Below, piece by piece: positions 1-11,800 of a stretch of DNA of 64,000 nucleotides; positions within the stretch are counted from its first letter, which is position 1; the number at the start of each line of letters is the position of its first letter. The stretch is from assembly GCA_943735955.1 (NCBI GenBank), contig OX030955.1, positions 5,256,093 to 5,320,092 of the forward strand, read 5' to 3'. The position numbers and the translations under genes were made by a program. The notes under the pieces were generated by a model. It searched no databases. It was not told the origin of the DNA and was given only the letters and a program-made list of their open reading frames with translations. This stretch comes from Piscicola geometra (Eukaryota; Annelida; Clitellata; Hirudinida; Piscicolidae).

Positions 1-3000
1 GATTGCTGAAGATGAGCTTTGACGTGGTGATCTGAAACCAGCAGACATTGTTGCCAGGGAAGTTGTCAATTTGGTAGGAAACGCACGCAGGGTCTGCCGT
101 ACAAGCGCCTTGACAAGACTTGGCACTTTCAGCGGGTTTAGCAACGGCTGATAGGGAAACATACCCGGGATTCGGAATCGTATAGATCACCGAGCAAGCA
201 CCTGTTTTGTAAAAAAAATGTAAGATTGAATTTTAAAATCTTTAAAGTATATGAATTAGTAACCAATTTTTTAAATTAAAAGTTTATAATAATTGGTTAC
301 GTTCTATCTTTCTCATATAACTGAAAGGTTATTGATGTATTACCTGGAGCTTGAGTTGTTGTTTGAGTAGTAATAGCTGTAGTTGGAGTAGTTGTTGTTG
401 TTGTTGCGATTGATGTGGTAGCTGCGACTGTTGTGGTGGTTGTGACTGTTGTGGTAGTTGTGGTTGTCGTGATAGCTGTTGTCACTGTGTTGGTTGTTGG
501 AAGAGTGCAGTTGTCTCTTTTGAAAAATTCGTTCACGTTAGGACGATTGAAAAAGAGCAAAGTGGTTGATCTCTGTATCCAGCACAGAGGCTGCCCCCCT
601 TCTGTATTGATCTGGTATGAAACGCACGAGGCATCATCAGTGCAGAATTGCCTACAAGCCGCTTGGCTCGAGAGGCCTGAGAAAGCAGTAGCAAAGATTG
701 ACGCATTGTTTGGGCTGTTCGGAACGTAAACGGTAACACAAACTTGAGCATCTGGAAATAATTAATTTTTAGTTAGTAATTTTGAATGAATTATACCTAA
801 AAGAAAAATAAATACTGACTCGTATTCACAGTAGGTGGAGTTATAACTGGACATTGCTTTGTAAACTCTTGGATTCCTACATTGTTGTAAAACGTAGTAT
901 CGCTTCCTAGCTGGAAAAAGCAAAAACTGCTGGGATTGAGAAAGTTGATCTGGTAGGATTTGCAGTTACTATTGGCCAAACAGCCTTCTTCACAAGTTGC
1001 CCTCGTCGTGAAGGTCTGAAGTACTGCGTTCAGTGTGCTTTGGTTTATTGGATTTGCAACGAAGACAAAATTGCATGTTCCTGGTAAATAAAAACAATTA
1101 TTAAATCAAAATGTAATAATGAAAAACATTATTATAGTTCTTTATTTCCGATAGGGCTATTAGTCCACTTAGGCTGCAAATTAATTGATATCTCTTCAAA
1201 CTGTGTTAAGATCTCAATAAAATCATTCAAAAATAAAGTAGAGCCAAAAATCTTCAGGTAGTAATTTCTATTAGATTTTTAATAGTTTAACCTGCTGCAG
1301 TAGTAGCAGTAGTAGTGGTAGTAGCAGTAGTAGTAGCAGTAGTTGTGGTGCCAGTAGGAGGGCACTGTTTGAAATACTCTGTCACGCCAGGATTTGAGTA
1401 CTGAGTGGCGACATTGCCAGGGAATCTTTGAAGCCAACAAAGAGTCACTCCCGGGTTCGTGTTCAGCTGATATGACAAACAACCACTATCGGCCAAACAT
1501 GCGGCTTGACATTGCGCTTGACTCAAACCGTCGAATCTCGTCGCTCCAATTGTGCTTTGGTTGGGGATTGACGCAACAAAGATGAAACTGCATGGAGGAG
1601 CTGTAAGAAAGAAGAAATGTTGAAAGAGTATAAATATATATTATAAAGTAAATATTAAAATTTTAAAATGTATAGTTTTTTTTTTAATTTGATGAAATGT
1701 TATATAGAATTATATAAGATAAATATATTTAAAAAAGATAACCCACAATCACAATTTTAGTAATGCGCAATAATTTTGTTTTAAATAATAAAATTGTGCT
1801 TGTGAGTAAACTTTTTGATATTTTTGAAAGGGTTAAAAAAGTCATTTTGTGATGGTATGCCACAGATAAGCTTTTTTGAATTTATAGACATAATTTACAA
1901 TCCGTTGATTTTATCAGAAAATTAAAAAAATGACCTAAAGTTGTAGTTGTAGAAGAAGTAAGCTGGTCTTGGCATATCTTGATGTGTTCAGTCACTTGTA
2001 GCTGGAGAAATTGTTGTCCAAGATTTTCTCGAATGAACTGGAACCAACACTGAATAGTTCCTGGTATTTTTCTATCAATTTGATAACTTAAGCAGGTAGC
2101 TGTAGTCAAGCATGTGCTCCTACAAGTAGCTTCGTCGGTTATTGTCTGCAATCTAGCTCCGATGGAGGCTTGGTCAGTGTTGTTGTTGAAAAAGGTGAAC
2201 GTGTTACAAACGGGACCTTCGAAAAAAACGGGGTATCAAAAAGATGAAATATTAAAATTTTAATGTTTTATTAAAAGCTGTTGAAAATCTTGAATATTTA
2301 TTAAACCCCCGACTTAAAATCCTTTTCATTCTCACTCAAAAATTCTTTAAACTATTTAAAAACTATTTTCATAGTTGAACTTTGTTCGTGGAAATTTACT
2401 TTTAAAAAGTACCTGTAGTTGTTGTCGAGGCTGGTAGCTGATCAATGCAAACTTTGATGTACTCAGTCACACCAATTTGCTGAAACTGGTTTGGAATACT
2501 ATTCTTATTCAGTTGAAACCAACAAAAGTTTGAAGAAATGGCATTTCTATTGATTTGGTAACTCCAGCAGTTAACATTAGCAAGGCATGTGCTTCTGCAA
2601 ACAGCTTCGTCGGTTATTGGCTGCGCGATAGCTGAAATGGAGGCTTGGTTGGTGGTGTTGCTGAAGAAGGTGTATTGACAAGCTGGACCTTGGGAAGTGA
2701 TGAGAAGAAGAATATACATATATATATATATTTAATTGTTTAAAAAAATATTCATTCAAAGAAAATATAATTTTGAAAAGCATTGCATTTTTATATTGAT
2801 AAAATTAAATATCAAAATAATTTAGATTCAGAGGACTTTCTGAAGGAGATTTGAACACTCACTTTGAACTGTAGTTGTCGTTGTTGCTGTTGAAATTGTG
2901 GTACCAGTGGTTGTCGTTGTTGGAAGTTGGTTGGTGCAAACCTTCAAGTATTCCGTCACAGCAAATTGCGAGAATTGATTCTGAATATTTGCTTGGATCA

Positions 3001-4875
3001 ACTGAAACCAACAAAAGGTTGTAGCAGTGGGACTTCTATTAATTTGGTAACTCCAGCAGTTAGGATTACTCAAACAGGTGCTTCTACAAGTGGCCTCATC
3101 GGTTATTAGCTGTGCTGTAGCTCCAATTGATGCTTGGTTGGTGTTGTTGTTGAAGAAAGTATAGACGCAACCGGGAGCTAAATGAAATAATAATTATTAT
3201 TATTATGTTTTATAGGCCATATTAATTTTGTCTAAAATCTAATAAAAATACGAATAAAATTTATATCGCATACGTATCGTAGGCGTGGTAGTTGTGGCAG
3301 TTGTGGCGGTTGTTAGACACGAGATAATTTTGACGAATTCAGTTACTCCATCACGTCTATATGTAAAGGCGCTTTCAAGGTATCTAGAATCAAACTGCAG
3401 CCAGCATAGAGTTGATGTTGGATTTGTGTCTATTTGGTACGACACGCAGTTTCTGTCGTTCAAACAAGCTTGTTTACAACTTTCACTGGTTGAGAAACTT
3501 GCGTTACTGACAGCGAAGAAAGAGTTATTGTTATTCGCTTTGGCTTGGAAAGTTATCGTTGTTGGACACGGGGCTTTCGGGAAAATAATGGTTGAATTGT
3601 TGATTTTTTAAGAAAAAAACAATAATCTAAAACTAAATTAATTTGGCATTAATGACAATTTCAATTTTATTGGCTTACTTGTTTGAGTAGGCTGAGAGGG
3701 TAATTTGCAATAGGTGGTATTTTTAATAAATTCAACAATTCCGGGTCTAGTTAATGTATTGTTGAGATTGCTAAAAGTTAACTGGTGCCAGCATAAGAAT
3801 GTTTTTTCAGTACGGCTATCAAGCTGATAGGACCAACAGGCAGGGTTAAGGCTACACAGACTTTTACATTCGTCGGGATTTGAAGTAGACTGAGATACGG
3901 CTCCAATTGAAACAAGCGCAGAAGGAATATTGTAATCAGGAGGACAATCTGAAAAAATAATTAAGTTATTAAAATTTAATTCAATAGATTTAATTTATAT
4001 GTATTTGCTTAAGAAAAAGTTGAGTTAGGAGTAGACTCACCAGACACAGCTGAGCAGTCAAAAACCTTTTCAAATTCAACAATTAGGTCACGGTTGAAAA
4101 GCTGAGTTTTGTCTAGTGTTTTCAGTTGTAGCCAGCAGAATGGAGAAATTACGTTACTGTTGATTTGGTAAGACTTGCATAAGGGATTGTTATCACATTC
4201 AGTTCGACAAAGTGATTCTGTCGCAATGTTTGGGAACGCGGTGGCTCCTAGAGATGAACCAGTTAGCCTGACGTAACTCTTCACGCATACTGAAAAAAAT
4301 TTACAAACATAATTAACTTTTTTTCATTAGTAGAGCATTTTCATAAAACAAAAAAGTGAAATAAAACAAAATATTAGTTCAGAGTTTCAAGTCACAAACT
4401 TTCAACGGAAATAAACTTACATGAACAGTTTACGGTCTTTTTGAACTCATCGATGTTGCCGAAGGTATACAGATTAGCAATTTCAAAAGCTCGGGGGTTG
4501 GTCTGTATCCAGCAGTAATTAGCGCCTGGGTTGGTGTTCAGCTGGTAGGACACACAAGCTGGGTCGTTTCTGCACTGAGTCTCACAACCAGACTTAGTCG
4601 TTTGGATGCTGGCAATGGCATTTCTTGAAACCACGTTATTCGGTTCAACATTGAATACCACAGGACAATCTTCAAAAAGTATTTTTTTAAATTTCTTAGT
4701 TTATAAATTAGTTATTCAAATTTTTAAAATAGATTTTTTTCAATTGAATATTTTGTTTTTTATTTAATTATATGATAAAAAAACTAAAGAATCAAGAATG
4801 TTACAAACTTTGTGCATTGGCTGTTAGCAGCTCGAACACAATGCACGAGAAGAGCAGAGTGTGTAGGAAGCCCAT
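1..4875 (-). CDS. Secreted tandem PAN/apple-domain protein, 3' end outside window
   Basis: Coding exons on the minus strand: 4875-4809 (ATG and signal peptide MGFLHTLLFSC...), then one domain per exon: 4669-4421, 4289-4041, 3948-3679, 3573-3274, 3177-2863, 2688-2413, 2216-1935, 1600-1292, 1080-820, 751-344 and 201-1 (cut by the window edge). Every intron is phase 1, so each exon is a symmetrical 1-1 unit. Each domain has six Cys: one at the start, a C-x3-C pair, a Cys about six residues on followed by SYQ, a CW[LIF]Q motif, and a last Cys after an Ef.K stretch. That resembles PAN/apple modules, which bind protein or carbohydrate outside the cell. Thr-rich tails between domains look like mucin-type linkers. 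About 1060 residues lie in the window with no membrane segment. The donor after 1935 (GTCATT) is weak; the others are normal. The true partner or ligand cannot be told from sequence. Confidence 0.85.
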
Positions 4876-5528
4876 CTTGGGGAATCTTAAAAAGTTGACA
4901 ACCGATGTAATAGTGATTTTTTAAACAAATGAAATTATAATAAAAAAATCTTTCTCAAAATGTATGTTTGAAAAGTAGAAAAAATCCATATATTTAGAAA
5001 ACGAAATAGCGTTTTTAAGAATCATTTTTCATTTTTTTTAAAACTAAATTATCTATTTTTATTTTTGACATTTATCTGTTTTGAAACTAAGTGAGCTACT
5101 AATAATTTTAAAAAATCAAACTTAATAACAACTTAATGCTTTAAAATTGCTTTTTAATACAAAAATAAATAGTAAAATTTTACAATTATTGGAGATTGTA
5201 TTAAGTATAAAAATATTATATAAAAATCATTTCTAAGGCGAAATCAGGCTGTAAACGAATGCTAGGAAAGAAAAATAACATTTCTATGAGTAAAAAAATT
5301 TAAATAATTAAAAGTTGAACAAGACTAACCAGAATATAGTTATTCCACAATTTCGAATGCTTCCCAACAGACCCAGATTGTGATTTAATCCAATAGCTGT
5401 TCGAAATGTACACCAAGTGAAATGAAATTCGCAGCAGAATAAAAGTTAGTTATAGATTCAGAAACGCCGTCATGCGTGGAGTCGCGGTTTGGCAATTGAA
5501 TGGAACTATGAATAGAGGATCTAACTTA

Positions 5529-5536
5529 CTTTTATA
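5529..5536 (-). promoter_or_regulatory. TATA box of the PAN-domain gene
   Basis: The minus strand reads TATAAAAG here. It would place transcription start near 5500. A 5' untranslated exon would then run to a good donor (CTG then GTTAGT) near 5338, and splice to the acceptor ...TTTTTAAG about 12 bases before the ATG at 4875. Confidence 0.5.
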
Positions 5537-5894
5537 CTAAACTTTCTTAGGCTGACATTCAATTCGGAATTGTTATTATATTCTTAGCTTATTATTTTAA
5601 AATAAATACATTGTTTTAACAACTTTTTATTTTTCTATTATAACGACAAGTTAGTGTATAGCCAATAAAGTATAGGCTGTTAGTGCTGTTGAAGCTGCTA
5701 TTATTTGTAAAAATTATTTTATAGTTATTATAAATATTGTGAGAATAATAATAATAATAATAATCAACGTTTCAGACATTGAGAGACCAACCTAAACAAA
5801 GGAATAAAAGTAATAATAATTAACCGAACCTCAAATTGTTTGTTTTTTAATTTTTTTAAGGATGAAAATTAAAAATAATTAGTGATATATTAAC

Positions 5895-6040
5895 GGCAAC
5901 GACTCTCGGCTTGACCACTAATGAAAGGTCCTAGGTTCAAGTGCAACCAATGCCATAGTAACCCAAAGGCGCAAATACAAATATGCAGCCTAAGTGGCCT
6001 GGAAGCCCGTTCGGTTTATACGCCACTATAATAATGCTCG

Positions 6041-6071
<31 letters not shown>

Positions 6072-6075
6072 AAAG
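5895..6075 (+). repeat. tRNA-derived SINE, copy 1
   Basis: The block starts GCAACGACTCTCGGCTTGAC, has a B-box-like GGTTCAAGTGC, a body with AAGTGGCCTGGAAGC and CGCCACTAT, and ends in an (ATT)n tail. A close second copy lies at 63641-63808 and an antisense fragment at 26727-26800. The promoter-box remnant plus simple tail is the usual SINE layout. Confidence 0.75.
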
Positions 6076-6275
6076 TGTAGATCCTTTAAAAATGACGTTG
6101 TATACTATATTACAAAAATTTCATTTAAGCTTTTTTTATTTTGAAAATTCTCATTTTACGATCATTAATAATAAAGATTCATACTGTGATATTCGCCTAA
6201 CTTCTTTATTTAAAATTAATCAACGAATTTTGAATACAGAATATCATAATATCGCAATAAAAACAATTAACAAAG

Positions 6276-6472
<197 letters not shown>

Positions 6473-8885
6473 TAAATCATTTCTTTAATAAAGTAAGAAT
6501 TTACAATATTTTCTTTAGAATATTTTTTCTTTAATCAAAATAAAAGACAAATTAAGATAATTGAAAACACTTTCTTTCATTTAGTAAAACGTTCAACCTT
6601 TAAAATCCTGTCATAACTACTTCGTGACAGAAAGCGCCTTGAAAATTATTTTAAGGTTGTTCGCGTAATATTCCATTGATTAATTCAATTTAATCGTACA
6701 CCCTATTTCAACTTTTAACACGACTTTTAAAAATTACTATTGAGCAAGAATTCGCAGATTTTAAGCCATATTATTTGGCATTTATATGTTCATGAAATTT
6801 TAAAGATTTGTGGGTGGTAATATTACCACCTTATTAAAATTATTGGGTGGTTTTATAACAACAGATTAGGATTTTTGGGTGGTTTTATTACAATCTAATG
6901 AATATTTTGTCTCTTTGTACAGTTCAAGTCTACACGATTGGGAGGATATTTTTAGAACCCTTTTCAGAAATCCCACTGCTCTCAATCGCATAGATCGCAA
7001 ACTTGCATTAGTGAATGAATAAATAAGTGGGAAAACTACAGGAAAATACTATTTTATATTTTTTTAAAGCTTTTAAACATTTAATCCATTTTATTCAACT
7101 ATTTCAATCCTCTTTCTGAACCTTGCATAAAAAAACCATAAAACGATCAAAATTCATAAAACGCGTTAAAATAACTCTTGAAGAACTGTTCATTGACCTC
7201 AAACTGACACCATTATGGCGTACATATGTCGTGACCAGAAGAACACAAAGGTACTCGTGCTAAGCGACCCAGCTATACTGTGAGTAGGCGAACTTTGTGC
7301 TAGTGTTATAATGAAAGTCTTGATAAATTTATGAAGTATTTAATACTGTCTATTGAAATCCATAGAGATATTAGTTTCGAAAACTTTATATAATTGAGTT
7401 TTTCATTTGTATATATTTGCTTACCTGAGGCCTGGCTCATGCATTGACAAATTCGTGATTTTTATTTCTATTAAATATGAATTTTTTCATTGATTCATAG
7501 AGAATAATTTAGTGAATTTTGAAATAAGTTATTCAAGATTTAAAAAAATATTCTTTAGAAAAAAATGTGAAAAATCTTTTATGTAAATATTCACATGTGC
7601 CATTTAGAGCACGATAAACAAACAGGTCGTTTTCATACGTGCAGTGTAGAAAGAATAATTGTTTAATTCAGTTATTTCTTTATATTCCTTCAAGGAATTT
7701 TCTTGAGAACGTGATCAAGATGAACACATAAAGTTATTTAACCCTCAAAACGATATTCACGAATTCAATTTCATATATGTGTATGAAACGATGTCAGAAG
7801 ATAGAGAAAATCGAACAGATCGTGTTCAAGTGCTATAGTGCACATGAATTAATTTAGAATCTTTTGACACGATTTTGAACTTGCTTGAAAATTTACTGTT
7901 AATTTTTTATACGTGTGAGTTTTTTTACAAACTTTTTCCATTCGCATAAAGTGGCATTCGGTGGAAAATGTATTAGATGTCAATTTTGAATTATTATTAA
8001 AGATTAAGGGAGCTAGGAAAAGTTGAGTTTTATTGGTTTATCGTACATAGCTGAAGAATGAAAGCTATGTCTAGAGTTATTAAGTATAACGTGTCATCAT
8101 TATTAATAATTTAATAGGTTCATATACAAACCGAAGACATTTAGGAAGCTGATATATTGAATAATATTCTCACAGTTACAAGACTCTAAAACATTATTCT
8201 TACACGAACAGTGTGGTGGTTTAATGCTAGGGTGAAGTCTTCGATAACTTAATAATGATAAGTTTAAGGATTCTTCAAATACAAGTTTTAAAACACGATA
8301 AATAATGACATTCTTTTTCGAAACTATATTCAATTAGAAAACTTAACTTTATGCGTGAATAAATTATAAAAATTACGAAAAAAGCGCTATAGAAATATAT
8401 TTGATTGATTGATTGATTGAAGAAAAAACTCGATAATTTGTTGAAGACATCGCAAAACTATGCGCTAGTATGCAAAGCTCGAAGTAGGCAAAGCCAGAAG
8501 CTTTGGAGGTATTATCAATATAATGATAGCTGGTAAATTCAGGCATTCATAAAGTAGATCGTGCCTTAAATTCAGATCGTGATTCTTAGTTACAACACGA
8601 ACAATTTTATCGGAATGTAAGTCGCTTAGGAACAATTCAATTTCAAATTGATGAAAACATTCAAATAATTTCTTTCATAATAATTTTTCTTATCTATTAA
8701 AAAAAGTCAGAATCAAATAGCTTTCACTCAGATTTGATACAATACATATGTACATATAGATATATCGAGCGTAGTAAACGAAGCAAGATTCAACGAGAAT
8801 AAAAGGTTTCATAGTTTGGTATAAGCAGCAACTTTCGTGTACAAGTGAAGAATTGATAAATGGCGAAGTCACGACACGCGAAACT

Positions 8886-11800
8886 TTAGTCGGTGCAATA
8901 GTGGACCTTGGTAGAAAGAGCCTCTTCGAAGTTGACTGTGGCTCCGTTTATCTGGAGACGAAGAATGCAACCCACGAGATCATTCCTGCATCTTGAACCA
9001 CAAGCCACCTTCATTCTTTTTTTTGACCCTCCTGGGAAAAAAATAAAGACTTATTAAGAACATTTTATTAAAATTTTTATATGAATTATTCAGTTAATAG
9101 GCAACGTTGGAAACACAATCTAATCAAAACTCTATTGAGAATGCCATTAGGAGTGTCCAATAATTATTTTTGAAAACGTTAAAAAAAGAATTGTTAATTC
9201 TTGAACTTTATTTTATTAAAAATTTTACTTTGAACAATAGTTAGATTTTGAAAAGGTATTTGATTTATGTAGTTGTCATTTCCAGCATGTCGAAAACCCC
9301 ATTTTTGTGTCATTACTTACATATTTTAGAAAATATTTTATGATCTCAAAAGTTTGAAATCCATATTAAAATGGATCTAAAGCAATTATGAAAGTAAAAT
9401 AGATAACTTAAGTGATTCAGTTATGTGAATATATTAGAAGCTATTGTTAAAATCTCATATATAATAAATTCTGTTCTGAAACGAATGAATTGATTATTGT
9501 TAAAGAATCTGGACCTCCGTCTAATATAATAAATTTATAAGAGTTAACACAACCTTGGTTAATTAAACAAGAAACTTTCACTATAATCAAACTTGGTATT
9601 TGAACACTTCAAATCAATCGAGATTTTCACCAATGGTGAAGAGGTCAGAAGTCGTGAGTTCGCTGCTGCCCGGGGTGGATGAGATGTGCATTGGATCATC
9701 CTTGTCCAATATCATTTCGACGTGTCTTTTAGACCTGCGTTGATAAATTTGAACCGGATTCTAATCGTTTATAGTATTAAACTGTTATATAAAGATGAGT
9801 TATTCTGCATAATATTCAAAAATACTGTTCAAAAGTAAATAGTATTGCAAATAAAAAAGGATTAAATAGCGAATTTGAAAATATCTCATGAAGATTCTGA
9901 CAATATAGGGTGTTACGCGCATAATAATTTTGAGCTATGCTCATTGAGAAATTATATTGAAGCATAAAATGCACTTTGAAGGGATTTATTTCAGAATTTA
10001 TAGATCAAAGTTTTACTGTGTGTTTTTCAATTAGTGGCCTTTTTTGCAGTCTTGCGATATTTGCGTAACGTATTATATCGTATAATTTGTATGTCTGAAA
10101 AGTAGAATAGTCATTTACCATAGAAACTATATTTTAATTAAATATTCCAAAAAATGGTTTTACCTAGTTATAGTCAGCTCGTGCATTCTTCCATCATCGA
10201 CCCTTCGCTTGGAAAGCATGGTGGGAAGCTTTTTAGACGATTCGTCACCAAGGTTATAAATGACGCCTACCCGCCCTGCTCTGACAAAAACTCCAAAAAA
10301 ATCAGAAGAACTTTTGTAATTTTCTGTTTCCAGAAACAAAACACCGTCTTTTCCCATGATGGAAAACACGCCGTTGAGCGTGAAATGGGTGGCGTTCCTT
10401 ATGAAAGAAGGTAATAATTCATTTTTAATGTTAGTTCTTAGAAGAAGAAAAAAATGTAAGCAATAAGTTTTCTACTTTTTCACACAAATATCGTGATTTT
10501 AGTATTGAATAAGAGGTATTCGAAAATAAAATGAGTTTTCACATACTTATTTGAATTTCTGAATGAATAGAACGACTTTCCACCAAACTTAACAGCTCTT
10601 CTCTTAATCGTCGTGTGACCTTGACGGTGTGTTCATGCAGTTTGAGTGTATGATCAAAGAACTTTATGACTATATGAAATTAAATAAAAATATCATACTA
10701 TTCTTCTGAATCTGTATGAATATATTATTTAATTATGATAATTTTCATAACCGTTAAAATGTTTTCGAATCAGCGATAAGACAGCTACTCATTTAAATTA
10801 ATCGTTCTTCGATTAGTTTAGATTACCTAGCACGCAAGCTCCCTCGTGGAGCACATGCAAATCTCGCTGAAGACGACACGCTGACTGCTGCAAGTGGCAC
10901 AAAGAATGGTAGGTCGAGTGGTCACTGCCACACACTTGACGAGTCGAAGGCAAACACGAAGCTGGGCACACGCACTCGACTTTTTCGCCAACCTTCTTAC
11001 ACTTTCCTCCATACTTACACGTCACCTCTTCGATGCATCTCACGTCGTCCCCTTGTGCCTGGCCTTTGTTTTCTAAAAAAGAAAATATTTTAATTTTTTT
11101 ATCTAAAAATAAATCCAGACTAATTCTAAATGAAATATTTATAAATTGAATACAACAACTATTTTTCACAAAACTTAACACCAGAAATAGCAGAAACTTC
11201 TCTTACGAGAACAGCTATGTTTTTTGACTGGTTTTCCATCAGGACAGAACTGACATTTAGAACCGCTAAAAGCTTTTCGACATGTGCAAGATCCGTTTGT
11301 TTGGTCACAGTCGGCTCTCAACGACCCAACCACGTTGCATTTGCAAGCTGGTACAATTTTAATGATTTATTAGGTAATTGTTTCAAATAAGTATACTTCA
11401 ATTACGCTGCAAAATAATTAAAATCTATAAAAAAAATGTTCAAAAACTATTTCTAGTTCTCAGAGCAAACCAACCTTTACACCCGTCATAGCCTTCGCGT
11501 ATCTTGTGAAATGCCCAGTAATTAAGGGCACAACGGTCGCACTTTGAGCCTGTCACACCTTCCTTGCACGTGCATTTGAGGCTAACCGGGTCGCATAAGG
11601 GCCCCACCGAGCCGTGCTGGTTGCATTGACACACCTCTATCAGAAAGGGGAGTGGTAGTGAAGAAGATCGTATTATTTGGAGTAATTAGTTTGAAAAAAT
11701 GTGTTTTAGCAAAAAAAATATGTAAAAAAATTGACTGTATTGCTGATTGTTATTTTTATTAGCCTAGTACAGTGAGTTTGATGTTGTTTTAAATGCTTAA

